Below, one piece after another: positions 20,341-30,054 of a DNA stretch of 64,000 nt. Each line of letters opens with the position of its first letter. The first letter of the stretch is position 1. A program made the position numbers and the translations under genes. Source of the stretch: Ceratothoa steindachneri (lineage: Eukaryota; Arthropoda; Malacostraca; Isopoda; Cymothoidae); contig OZ018329.1 of the NCBI GenBank assembly GCA_963969495.1, positions 68,994,160-69,058,159 on the forward strand, given 5' to 3'. The notes under the pieces are model-generated. The model saw only the letters and a program-made list of their open reading frames with translations. It had not been told where the DNA came from and searched no databases.

Positions 20341-22440
20341 TTGTGTGATTTTAACCTCCCCTCAATCTCATGGCAAAATGACAATCTTCATATAAATATT
20401 TCACCTTTTGACTCCATGTTCCTCAAACTATTCCAGTCGCTCAGTCTCCATCAGTGGGTTTGTGAGCCCACCTTTGTCTCATCCGGCAATATTTTAGACC
20501 TTGTTTTTACATCTGACCCTGACCGGATTCAGGATTTGAGTGTGTATCCGCCTTTCCCCAAGTGCAGACATGTAACTATCAAAGCATCTTACTTATTCCA
20601 AAGTGAGCCTCCACCTGATGTGACTTCTGCCCCAACTTATGACTGGCCTAAGGAAAAATATGACAAAATACGAGTGTCCCTAAGACAGTACGACTGGGAC
20701 TTCGAACTACTATACCTTAATATTGACGACGCATCACAAGTTTTTGTCAACATTTTAACTAAACTTGTTCAGCAGCATATCCCTAAGAGGTCCTACAGGA
20801 AAAAAACATCCCCATGGTTGAAGTCCATCCCCTGTAACCTCTATAAGCAGCGTACCAAAATGTGGAATGAATTCAAATTAACGATACAGACTTATGGCAG
20901 ACATTCTTACTTGGCACTACAAAAACTATTTAAGTTTAATGAAGCTAATTCTGCGCTAAGATTTGAAGTATTAACCGCCCAAATCAAATATGAAGAAAAT
21001 CTTGTGCAGAACAGGGCTACTAAACCTAAACTATTTCATTCCTATATTCGGAACAAAAAACTTGATAGACCTAGAGTTGGCGCCCTTAGGGTTGACGGTG
21101 AACTATCTGATGATCCTATCACCATGGCCAATACTTTTGTCGAAGCGTTCTCTACAGTGTTTGTTGTTGAGATATCTTTGAACCCTTTTCCACATCAAGC
21201 GTGCCAGGGCATTATTTCATCTGTCCAATTTCACCCCGAAGATGTTGTATCCCAACTCAAATCACTTGATGTTGATAGTGCCATGGGTCCTGATAACCTC
21301 CATCCCCGCCTTCTAAAAGAATGCGCATCAGAACTGGCTTACCCTCTGTCCATCATTTTCAATAAGTCTATGTCATCTGGTGCCGTACCTCAGACTTGGA
21401 AAACATCTCATGTTTGCCCAATCTATAAGAAAGGATCCCGTAGTGATCCCCTGAACTATCGCCCGATTAGTTTAAACCCCACTCCCTGCAAGACAATGGA
21501 ACGCATTATTTGCAAGTCACTATTTGGATTCATAGAAGATCATCTAATTTTTGATGAGTCCCAATTTGGTTTTAGGCCCAACCGTTCAGTCACTGACCAA
21601 CTTTTACTCACTTACGACTACATAACTTACTGGTATGATCAAGGACAAGTGGTTGATTTAATTCTATTTGACTTTGTTAAGGCGTTTGACCGAGTGCATC
21701 ACCAGACACTCATTGACAAACTAGTGGCGATTGGTATCTCCGGCAATCTGTTACAGTGGATCAGCAGTTTTCTACTCGGCCGCTCAATGAAGGTCTCAAT
21801 AAATGGATACACAAGCCTGGCAAAACCAGTCTTAAGTGGAGTTCCCCAGGGTTCGGTTCTGGGCCCATTGTTGTTTCTCATATTCATAAATCACACCTGC
21901 TTCCAAATTCAGTACAACTTTAAGATGTTTGTTGATGACCTCAAATTATATTTTCACTCCTCAGCCCCATCCCTTGGCTGCTCCTTATCTCTTCCAGGTA
22001 TGCAGGATAATATTGATTTACTATCTTTCACTGCTGCTTCTTGGGGGCTAAGGTTTTCTACCAGTAAATGTGTCCATCTCCGCTTTGCTAGACAGCGCTG
22101 TGTCCAGTCAGATGATCTCCTTACTCCCATATACATCCTAAATGACATTCCTATAAATCAATGCTTCTCTCACAAGGATTTGGGAATAACTGTGGATAGG
22201 AAACTGAAATTCCACCAGCACATAAGCTGTGCAACTGCTAAAGCCGGAGGTATTGCCACTAATCTTTTAAAATCAACTGTTACTCGCTCGGCTAACTTCA
22301 TGTCAACCCTTTTCATCTCTGATGTTCGACCGATTCTAGATTTTGCATCTCCAATTTGGAATCTTGGGTTCCAGGGCCAAAATCAGCTTCTGGAATCTGT
22401 TCAACGCAACGCAGATGGACAAAACAGGTTGCTGGTCTGA
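20341..22440 (+). CDS. LINE endonuclease end plus reverse transcriptase (699 codons)
   Basis: This is the best-preserved coding region of the window. The open frame starts inside the endonuclease (CDFNLP, the GDFN-type motif, with Cys for Gly); there is no true start codon because the 5' part is missing or frameshifted. The linker follows, then RT with AMGPDNLHPRLLKECA (fingers), NYRPISL, LFDFVKAFDRVHH (motif A aspartates), LSGVPQGSVLGPLLFLIFIN (motif B), MFVDDLKLYF (catalytic FVDD box, intact), and the thumb HKDLGITVDRKLKFHQH with DVRPILDFASPIWN. Upstream, 20150-20340 holds further endonuclease sequence (TVYRPPS) with a frameshift near 20275. The frame breaks at about 22420 and continues at 22356-22781. 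Jockey/CR1-type by motif order; no RNase H is present. Confidence 0.85.
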   Translation: MCDFNLPSISWQNDNLHINISPFDSMFLKLFQSLSLHQWVCEPTFVSSGNILDLVFTSDPDRIQDLSVYPPFPKCRHVTIKASYLFQSEPPPDVTSAPTYDWPKEKYDKIRVSLRQYDWDFELLYLNIDDASQVFVNILTKLVQQHIPKRSYRKKTSPWLKSIPCNLYKQRTKMWNEFKLTIQTYGRHSYLALQKLFKFNEANSALRFEVLTAQIKYEENLVQNRATKPKLFHSYIRNKKLDRPRVGALRVDGELSDDPITMANTFVEAFSTVFVVEISLNPFPHQACQGIISSVQFHPEDVVSQLKSLDVDSAMGPDNLHPRLLKECASELAYPLSIIFNKSMSSGAVPQTWKTSHVCPIYKKGSRSDPLNYRPISLNPTPCKTMERIICKSLFGFIEDHLIFDESQFGFRPNRSVTDQLLLTYDYITYWYDQGQVVDLILFDFVKAFDRVHHQTLIDKLVAIGISGNLLQWISSFLLGRSMKVSINGYTSLAKPVLSGVPQGSVLGPLLFLIFINHTCFQIQYNFKMFVDDLKLYFHSSAPSLGCSLSLPGMQDNIDLLSFTAASWGLRFSTSKCVHLRFARQRCVQSDDLLTPIYILNDIPINQCFSHKDLGITVDRKLKFHQHISCATAKAGGIATNLLKSTVTRSANFMSTLFISDVRPILDFASPIWNLGFQGQNQLLESVQRNADGQNRLLV

Positions 22441-22781
22441 CTGATCTTCCATACCTTGACAGGCTGACAACTTTGGGATTATTCTCCGTGAAGGGTAGGC
22501 TGTTAAGGCAGGACCTTATTTATTGCTATCGTATATTCCATGATTTAACCATCATCTTCCCTTCCGACATCTTCACAATGGCACCTACTGTTGGCACAAG
22601 AGGTCATAAATTTAAGATTCAGATTCAGCATTGTCAGTTGGAAGCTCGTAGACGATTTTTCTCTTGTCGAATTATCCAAAAATGGAATTCTCTACCCCAA
22701 GATATTGTTGATGCTCCGAGCCTCACTGCGTTTAAGTCTAGACTGCAGTACTTTCTCGGTGAAGAATTGTTCCACCTTTGA
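22356..22781 (+). pseudogene. LINE RT C-terminal extension after frameshift
   Basis: This frame continues the protein of 20341-22440 after a single-frame change: GLTDLPYLDRLTTLGLFSVK, RLLRQDLIYCYRIF, then GTRGHKFKIQIQ, LEARRRFFSCRIIQKWNSLP and a final SLTAFKSRLQYF. This is the C-terminal region found in CR1/Jockey-like proteins, equivalent to the blocks at 2977-3261. It ends at a TGA at 22779-22781, and the 3' UTR runs to about 22998, where CCAGGTAATAGAA is repeated twice. Confidence 0.8.
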
Positions 22782-23127
22782 CCTACTGCCAGTTCATTTC
22801 AATCTCAATTTGTTATATTTTCAGGGTATTTTATATGGAGGATACACTTAGCCAGTCATTAATCATATATTTGACTAAATCTCCTATGTAGCCTGACTGG
22901 AGTATCTGTCTTGGACTTTTGGGCCTGTCCCTCTCCTATCCGGTCTGGCTGGACTAGAGTGGTAGGGCCCTACCAGGTAATAGAACCAGGTAATAGTATA
23001 AAAACGAAAATCGCCATAAAATTTTTCGATTTCATCTCTAAAAAAGTAACAACGAAAAGTAGCCCAAAATAGCCAAAAAAAAGCTAGGCCTAGGATCCGG
23101 CCATCGTCTACACAATTACCCAATATT

Positions 23128-23955
23128 GTTGTTGGAGTACTACAGGGGTATTTGGGCTAGGTGCTTTGAAGTGAGGCAGTTATATTTAAGTTGGTATGAT
23201 TCCCTCCCATACCACTTTGGCAAGGTATACCCTTACCTGATCCCTGAGCACCTCTCCTGTGTCTATCAGTCATCTTTGTTGTATACTAGGCCTCCTTGGT
23301 AGGCCTAGTATCGGCAGACATTAAGAAACATTTGCAGCCTTTCTACAGTTTTACTTAGCAGAATGAACACAGTATACAAGAAAAAATATTAGAGTTACTA
23401 ATGAGAAAAAAAAGAGAAAATTGATTTCCCATCATTCTGACAGCTGGAGTTACTCAGGCTATAATTCTAGTGTTTACATGAACAGAACATGAATCAATTT
23501 AAGAGAGGTTATTTAATTATATATAAAGAATTAGGACGAATGAAATACCTAAGATAATTAGGCCAATCGTAAATTTTGTGTAGTTTCTTTATACTACATG
23601 TATTCAAGTAGATAGGGTGTCTATTTATATGGGAGGGGTTCTTTAAGGTCGTCCCTAATTATGGGGGAACATTGAAGATATTCGTGAGGAAAACCCAAGA
23701 GCCTTGGAAGGGGGACGCTGGTTGCCAGTAATGGTGATAGATTACCGAGTTATCGCGTAATCTTTTGCACTCCGACTATTGGGTAAAATTATCTGTGGGC
23801 GGTGGCATGCTACCATGGAGACAGCTTCCTAACCTGGTTTCTATTTGTTTAATAGTGATAGCTATCCGGTTTATTCTGGATTCTGCCTTGATTATAATGT
23901 TTGCCTGTGTTCCGTTTACTACCATGTGACATTCTCGTAAACGGCGCTAACTTTA

Positions 23956-23958
<3 letters not shown>
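23128..23958. other. Interval without a gene
   Basis: The only structure noted is an 11-bp inverted repeat, ATACTAGGCCT (23283-23293) and AGGCCTAGTAT (23301-23311). I saw no coding motif. Confidence 0.5.
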
Positions 23959-24045
<87 letters not shown>

Positions 24046-24062
24046 TATATATATATATATAT
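23959..24062. repeat. Compound (CT)n-(AT)n microsatellite
   Basis: Uninterrupted CT dinucleotides run to 24040, followed after CC by (AT)n to about 24062. Confidence 0.95.
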
Positions 24063-24707
24063 TTTATGTGTGTAGCGACTCTCGCGTGTGTCCTATTTTG
24101 GACGTACACGCCGGCCGCTACATTTATGCCAATAAGATAAACCCCTTAAAAAAATAAGGTTAAAAACAACAAGAAAGAATTAAAAATGAAGATGAACAAA
24201 AGTAATAATTTTATTGGTTAATAAATGTGAGTAAAAGCGGTACAAACAAAAGCGTAGTGGATTGCACTTCACCATTGATTATGATCGTCTAATTACATAC
24301 AAATGAATCACACATAAAACAAACTCGTGACCACCAATGTCCAGAGATGGGCGTTGCGGTAACGAATTGCGACTTTGGGACTTCGCCGCAGGATTACCAG
24401 AAGCAAATTTTAAACAGAACCAAAATTTGGAGTTAAAAGGTACCAGAAAGAACCAAATCTAAATTTTGACCAGGGATAGTACAAGAATTTTTCTTAAATT
24501 AGTGCAATAGCACCATTTAAGTTTTAAATAACGAGAGCCTCATCATACTTAACAATAATTTAATTAAATGAATACATGATAAAATTGGCTTGATTTGGTT
24601 CTTTTTGTAGTAATTTGGTACTTTTTCTGTTTTATGCACCCCTAAAAGAACCAAATCTGGTACTTTAGTACCAATTGTAACAACCCTGCTTTGCCGCACT
24701 GTAGATA
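24063..24707. other. AT-rich interval, possibly a degraded element
   Basis: The phrases AGAACCAAAATTTGG near 24416 and AGAACCAAATCTGGTACTTT near 24653 are similar. CAGAGATGGGCG near 24342 and AACAACCCTG near 24682 faintly resemble hAT ends, but not well enough to call. I found no coding sequence. Confidence 0.3.
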
Positions 24708-24885
24708 GAAGGGAGTAAGAAGGGGGCTAAGAAAAAATAATAGCGTAGGCGAGTTGCGAACAGCTTCCCGCGTCGCTGGACCACTGTTAGCCAGCGGCGA
24801 ATCCACTCCGCCATCCTGAGTCTCAAAAAAGACTCATTCAAACGAAGCTTTTAAGCAGCTCGCCTGCACTTCTCGTACGCTATAC
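24708..24885 (-). repeat. tRNA-like SINE candidate, copy 1
   Basis: On the minus strand TGGCGGAGTGG (24803-24813) fits an internal pol III A box and GTTCGCAACTC (24751-24761) is close to a B box; the 41-base spacing is tRNA-like. The intervening sequence can be arranged like a tRNA anticodon region. A near-identical copy lies 290 bases downstream in the same orientation, ending at a similar boundary (CTTCTCGT...GCTAT), which suggests a short mobile unit rather than a tRNA gene. Confidence 0.45.
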
Positions 24886-24994
24886 AACCCCCCTCCTAGA
24901 AGCAGAGCGTATTTTAAAGAAATGAAGAGAAACCGCTTAGAAATGTTATCCAAGGGCTAACGCTTCCCCTCCAGGGTCTGGGCACCATTGTAGA

Positions 24995-25173
24995 TAGAGT
25001 GGAGTAGGAAATGGGGCAAAGAAAAAATAATAGCCTAGGCGAGTTGCGAACAGCTTCCCGCGTCGCTGGACGACTGTTAGCTAGCGGCGAATCCACTCGG
25101 CCATCCTGAGTCTCAAAAAAAGACTCATTCAAACGAATCTTTTAAGCCGCTCGCCTGCACTTCTCGTCTGCTA
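24995..25173 (-). repeat. tRNA-like SINE candidate, copy 2
   Basis: This matches copy 1 across roughly 180 bases with few differences. The A-box equivalent is at 25093-25103 and the B-box equivalent at 25041-25051. Similarity ends soon after CACTTCTCGT, so the two copies have different flanks and look like separate insertions or a partial duplication. Confidence 0.45.
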
Positions 25174-25689
25174 TGGCACTATGAATTTCGAAGTCGCAAA
25201 CGTTTTGAGAAAGTCGGACTAAGCAAATTGCACAGCCAATTTTCCGCGACTTTAAACAGGAACAAAGACGACTTTTTGGAAAAAAATTGCCGCGGCTGTT
25301 TTAAGCCAGTTTTAAAGCCTGATTTTGCTAAAAATGTCAAATTTGAGTTGGTAACAACAACTAACTTTATTTTTATCTGATTTTTAACTTTCCTTTTACG
25401 ATAAATTAAATTCTTCACATTATATGAGACTGACGTTACATGAAACTACCTAAACGTACCAAAACAAGGTTGGCACTCTGAATTTTATCATAAATTAGTA
25501 AAATTACATACACTTTTCAAGCGTGAGCCAAGTTTCAAACCTGTCTTGTCAGTTCAAAACGTTCGAGAACGTGTTATGCCTTGTGGTGTTCATCGTGCGA
25601 ATTAGTCTCATTTTCTCGTATAAGCGCTGCTTATACTTTTCTTTTGGCTGAGACAAAAAAATTACTGTGAAGTGTAGGAAGTAATTAAA

Positions 25690-25872
25690 ATGTGGGTGGA
25701 CTTATTCATTAAGTACAATACCTATCTCCCCAGCTCTGCAGCTGTGGGGAGTGGCAATTTATCCTCTGCTAGTGTTCTAACGAACGATGTGTTTTTATTA
25801 TGGCCAACCATTACGCTTTCAACACGTGTTGAAAGTAATCTTGAACTGCCCGGTACGCCGTTCCGGAAATAA
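25690..25872 (+). pseudogene. Possible hAT transposase C-terminal scrap
   Basis: The frame contains KYNTYLPSSAAV, which resembles the start of the hAT dimerisation domain (P-S-S-A-x-V-E-R). The residues that should follow (ERxFS) are not in frame, although similar sequence can be read after frame changes. The match is short and the call is weak. It lies 300 bases before the gypsy 3' LTR at 26184. Confidence 0.3.
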
Positions 25873-26183
25873 ATATACAACCAGTACGCAGAGGAACGCC
25901 TTTTGGGAGACGCAGTAGCTTGTCACGCAACAGGATCGGTACAATTTTCAAGCGAATTTCTCCGAAATAAATGTAAATTTGAAGGCTAAATAAAAATCTC
26001 TTAGGTAATATCATTCTAGCAACAAAATTTAATATGTGCTGTTACATGTTGGTGTGCATTTTGTAATGCGCTGGACTATAGCAATTTTTATACATTCGCT
26101 GACAATGTACACGCGCTCGCTAGGCTATTCGCATGCAGTGATGGTAGTAGTGGACGCATCAAGTGGGTGAGCGCTCACAACTG

Positions 26184-27042
26184 AGTTTTATAATGGGGAC
26201 TCAAGTCATCACTTTATGGCAAGGAAGGTAAAGTTAACCGTTACCAGCTTATGGGGGAATGAGGAAACCCAGTTTATAGGAGATGAAAGACGTCACCAGT
26301 TTGAAGGTTAAAATAACGCGGATATTTTGGTGAGGTCCCTCAAGTACCACGAGTGAAGTGATAGGTGGCGGTAATCTCATATCTGATTCCTGGGCTTACC
26401 GAAATCTTGTGGTCGAGAAATGACTGAGAGGGATCACGTAAAAAATAAATGTTTAATTCCAACAAACCAAACGAGCAAAGCAAAAGGGAGGCTCGCGTTT
26501 ACACGATTACGGCCAGGGAAATTTTCACTACCTGTCACGAAAGCGAGTGTTACGAGAATAAGACTTGGGCGGCTACAACGGGGGCTGCGCTAAACGAACC
26601 GTAATTAGTTCTTTACTATCTATCTGTCTACCCAAGTGTGAATGAATCTCCTTTCGAATTCTCCATTTTGTTTTTCTATAAATAGTATAGGAGGCAAGGC
26701 CTCTGGAATCACAATGTTTTTTAGCTCCGCCCACTGGGCGGGATATTCCTTATCCCATGGTCTCCGAAGGTCATCGATTAATGGCGCCTACAAATTTACA
26801 CTTCCTCGATATAATTTTATGATTCCTGAGACACAGAAGGCTGTCTCCGCTTAATTCCATTTCCAGAAGATAAATGTTCGTTTTTATTACACCGTCGCCA
26901 ATTTTACTCCTATTTGAATTATCGGTTTCCTTCTTACTTCCTTGACCGGTTTAAAAATAAATATATAGGTATATCTGCAGGAACATTTATCACAATTATT
27001 CCTTCTCCTGCGAGGCACTTTGTTGGTGTAATTTTAGTGTCA
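26184..27042 (-). repeat. Gypsy 3' LTR
   Basis: This is the downstream LTR, adjoining a truncated RT. Its outer edge is approximate, because similarity to the 5' LTR fades around TATAATGGGG (26190-26200). Confidence 0.75.
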
Positions 27043-27600
27043 GGGCCATGCATTTGCATTTCTTAAATGAAACCCTTAGCTTATTTTCTACCAAAATTTT
27101 GAATAATTCCTCCAAATGCTTCAAATGGTCGTCCATGTTATCCGAGAAGATCAGAATTATCGTCTATATATACACAAATGAACCCCGATCCTCGAAAACT
27201 GTTGTCCATGCGCCGTTGATATGTGCTACTTGCATTTCGTAGGCTGAAAGGAAGCTTGTCGAATTCCCACAGACCAAGACTAGTTGCGATCGCAATTTTC
27301 TCTATATCCCCCGGATTCGTCGGGATCTGAAGGTAGGCACGGACCAGATCCAGCCTTGGAAAGATTTTTTTTCCATGGAGGTGGTCCGTCAAACTTTGAA
27401 TCCACGGCGAGTGATATCTATCGGGGTTTGTAATTGCGCTGAGCGCCCAGAAATCTCCAACTATCTTGTACTCTCCGGGCGCCTTCTTAGGCACTAAGTG
27501 GATTGGTGAGGCCCATGGCCAGCTCAACGGACACATGCCTCCCTCCTTCAATAGCTCTTTGAGAGTTGCTCTGACAACCTGTAATCTCTCCAACGAAATA
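27043..27600 (-). pseudogene. Gypsy reverse transcriptase, truncated
   Basis: Frame 27138-27593 has ASPIHLVPKKAPGEYKIVGD, then LDLVRAYLQIP, LPFSLRNASSTYQRRMD and ICVYIDD, the catalytic box with both aspartates present. A frameshift follows within the next codons; the downstream sequence reads as a helix comparable to HVEHIDQVFKILVEN in the 42-kb copy and ends at a KC-x-C-M residue string against the 3' LTR. RNase H and integrase are absent. Confidence 0.8.
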
Positions 27601-27718
27601 GCCCTAGGTCGTGCAAAGGACGGTGAGGCACTGCCAGTTTCGATATTGTGGGCGACTGAGTGTGGCGACGGTGGTGATGGTTGAGCATGAGTTGGTCCTC
27701 ACAGAGTCCCACATTCCT

Positions 27719-28193
27719 TCAGGATGGCCTTGCATGGGGGTGGTGGGTATGTTTGCCCTCCAGTACGCCGCTTATGCAATCCACAAGCAGATTGAAATTC
27801 TTTAAGAAATCAATCCCGTAGACCCGAGAGGTAGTATCTGCGACTATAAACGAACACCTAAAACCGACGAAGACTAGGGATCGCTTTTTCCGTGTGAACC
27901 TCGCTGTACACCTTGATTTTTCCTCCATGTGCTGTTGACATGTTCACGTTAGACTCACGCAATTCACTCGACCTTGCCAATTCCGCTGAAATTATTGAAA
28001 CTGTTACCCCGGTGTCAATTAAAAATTTGCATTTTTTATCATATATTTTCGCGGCGACGGTGAAAACTAATGGCATACCAGCGGCCGTGCCTGCTAAGGC
28101 ATGCCTGACTAGTTTTCCTGTGGTACTGGTGAAGATGGCATGGAGGAAGGTTGCATTTGCAAGCATTTTCCTCTTTGGGGACACCTGCAACAT
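27719..28193 (-). pseudogene. Gypsy aspartic protease relic
   Basis: The minus-strand frame 27858-28193 has CKFLIDTGVTVSII, the aspartic protease active-site region with the D-T-G triad intact, followed by STAHGGKIKVYSE. Frame 27719-27928 continues with VYGIDFLKNFNLLVDC, the usual end of the retroviral-type protease. One frameshift separates the two. The protease would have cleaved Gag-Pol. It follows gag and precedes RT, as in conventional gypsy. Confidence 0.75.
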
Positions 28194-28880
28194 GGCTTAC
28201 AAAACTTGGCCTCCTTGCCAAAGTACATGTCGGGCGGCAATCCACAGGTTTCTGTTTTCTCCGGAATGGTCGCAATCCCTCCGGTATATTATGCACACTG
28301 TAATTATCATTAGGCACCGATTGTGCAAAACCCGCCGAATTATTTACGCACTTATCACTCGCTTCGTTATACAACACTTCATCTTTTGGAATTCACACTA
28401 CGACACCGCTCTTTATAGAACGCACTAAGTTCATCCACCAGTTTTCTCAATTAACAAGGGTTAGTTCTTTTTGTGTCGCAATTATAGGCACAATGTTCGG
28501 CGCTAAGGATTGTATAAATTTATGACGTACGAGGTCCTCGCTTACTCCTACCTGAATGGCAGTTCTTCGAGATTGATTGAGGGCCGGCCTGTGCGGAGGA
28601 TACTATTAGCTTTTCGAATAGCTTAGGCTTGGTTTTCTCGAAAAGGCTGCCGAAAGACAATCGACAATCTCAGACCGAAGTGAGGCTAATACGTGAAAGA
28701 ACTTGGTCTCCTCCCTTTTTTTAAGCCGAGAAATGTGAAACGGCTCCTCCACAATGCAAAACCAACCTGAGACTGCTGATTCATTAAAAATGGGCGGCTT
28801 GATGTAAATGGCGTTCATGAAGTCCCGTTCGCCGTGTCCTATCTGATAGTTACTTTCAGAGTCGATATCTTCGATGCCTT
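28039..28880 (-). pseudogene. Gypsy gag relic
   Basis: Frame 28606-28818 carries YIKPPIFNESAVSGWFCIVE and REETKFFHVLASL, the N-terminal capsid region of an arthropod gypsy family; a near-equivalent stretch occurs at 42085-42180. A region rich in cysteines (CKPCCRCPQRGKCLQMQ, about 28180-28230, read in one minus frame) corresponds to a stretch also found in the element at 42 kb. The two blocks lie in different frames with a deletion between them. Gag would have packaged element RNA; it is broken here. Confidence 0.7.
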
Positions 28881-28907
28881 TACTGTTCGCGACGTAGGGG
28901 TCACCAG

Positions 28908-29794
28908 TTTATAGGGGGGTTCAAGTCACCCCTTTATGGCAAGGAAGGTAAAGTTAACCGTCACCAGTTTATGGGGGAATGAGGAAACCCAGTTTATGGG
29001 AGATGAACGATGTCACCAGTTTGAAGGTTAAAATGACGCGGATATTTTGAAGAGGTCCCTCAAGTCCCACGAGTGAGGTGATAGGTGGCGTTATCTCGTA
29101 TCTGACTCAAAAAGATACTCAAATAATATTCTGGCTTGGCTAGGCTTACCGAAGTCTTGTGGTTGAGAAATGACCGAGAGGAATCACCTAAAAAATAAAT
29201 GTTTAAAATTCTAAAAAGCAAAACAAGCAAAGCAAAAGGGAGGCTCGCGTTTACACGACAACGGTCAGGGAAAATTTCACAACCGGTCCGGAAAGCGAGT
29301 GTAACGAGAACAAGATTTAGGCGGGTACAACGGGGGCTGCGCTACGATAAATGAACTGTAATTAGTTATTTACTATCTATCTAACCAAGTGTGAATGAAT
29401 CTATTTCTTTCAAATTCTCCACTTCACTTCTATAAATAGTATAGGAGGCTTGGCCCCTGGGATCACACTGTTTTTAGCTCTGCTCACTAGACGGGATATT
29501 CGTTATCCCATGGTCTCCGAAGGTCATCGATTAATGCGCCTACAAATTTACACTTTCTCGATATAATTTTATAATTCCTGAGACGCAGATAACTGTCTCA
29601 GCTTAATTCCATTTCCAGACGATAAATATTAATTTTTATTACACTGTCGCCAAATTTTACTGCTATCTGAATTCTCGGCTTCCCGCTTACTTTCCTGACC
29701 GGTTTAAAATAAATATATATGTATATCCACAAAGACATTTGTTACAATTCTTCCTTCTCCTGCGAGGCACTTTGTTGGTGCAATTTTAGTGCCA
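28908..29794 (-). repeat. Gypsy 5' LTR
   Basis: This is the upstream LTR on the element's strand and matches 26184-27042 along its length with small indels (for example an extra segment near 29110-29135). It contains several short CCAGTTTATGGG-like repeats near its inner end. Confidence 0.75.
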
Positions 29795-30054
29795 GGGCTA
29801 TGCTTTCCACAGTTTTTCCATTGGTACCATTGATAGTAGGCCTATTATGACATCTTCGAAATTGGAATTTTAGGAAACACTTCCTGTGACACACTTTTTA
29901 GAGTGAAATTGTTATTGAGTAAACCATCTCTAAGTAATAAAGAATCTCTGCTCTGGAATTTCGAATCTCTGGTTTGGCTTTGAAGAAGCAGGAAACAGTG
30001 AAAACGTCAGATCAGTTGCTAAAGTTTGTTTAATGGATAAATATAAGTGTCAAA
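29795..30054. other. Short interval, no feature
   Basis: Sequence between the gypsy 5' LTR and the hAT-type gene relic; I see nothing to annotate. Confidence 0.4.

Larger units (their letters stand above)
19985..23121. mobile_element. Terminal-repeat DNA element split by a LINE
   Basis: The termini are a perfect 21-bp inverted repeat beginning GGGTAATTGTGTAGACGATG, at 19985-20005 and 23101-23121. Both are bordered by AATATT (19979-19984, 23122-23127), a candidate 6-bp target-site duplication. The native parts are about 19985-20135, with the GC-rich core GGACACAGCCCCCC, and about 23000-23121. Everything between is an inserted LINE. No transposase is seen, so it is a MITE-like member of the same family as 14042-17820. 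Confidence 0.65.
26184..29794 (-). mobile_element. Gypsy LTR retrotransposon with deleted interior
   Basis: The direct repeats 26184-27042 and 28908-29794 are the LTRs. On the minus strand each starts TGRCACTAAAATTRCACCAA and ends near TTTAACCTTCAAACTGGTGA and related short repeats. Between them only about 1.87 kb remains: gag, protease and the first half of RT. RT stops close to the catalytic box, at 27043, where the 3' LTR begins, so the rest of RT, RNase H and integrase are gone. A TGGTGACCCC stretch at the inner edge of the 5' LTR (about 28897-28906) is a candidate primer binding site. No clear target duplication was found. Confidence 0.75.

Noticed and set aside
23849..24140. Arg-Glu and Leu-Ser repeat frames on both strands
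   Set aside because: Translation of the (CT)n microsatellite, not a protein.
24749..24816. A true tRNA gene on the minus strand
   Set aside because: The B box is imperfect, no convincing acceptor stem pairs, and the unit is duplicated with extra flanks, fitting a SINE better.
26889..26900. TTGGCGACGGTG on the minus strand as a primer binding site
   Set aside because: It lies within both LTR copies rather than after one, so it cannot be the primer site of this element; the candidate next to the inner LTR edge is preferred.
28913..29640. Repeated CCAGTTTATGGG-like units considered as a CRISPR-like or regulatory array
   Set aside because: They are short, irregular and lie inside both copies of a gypsy LTR, so they are part of the LTR; CRISPR arrays are not expected in an animal genome.
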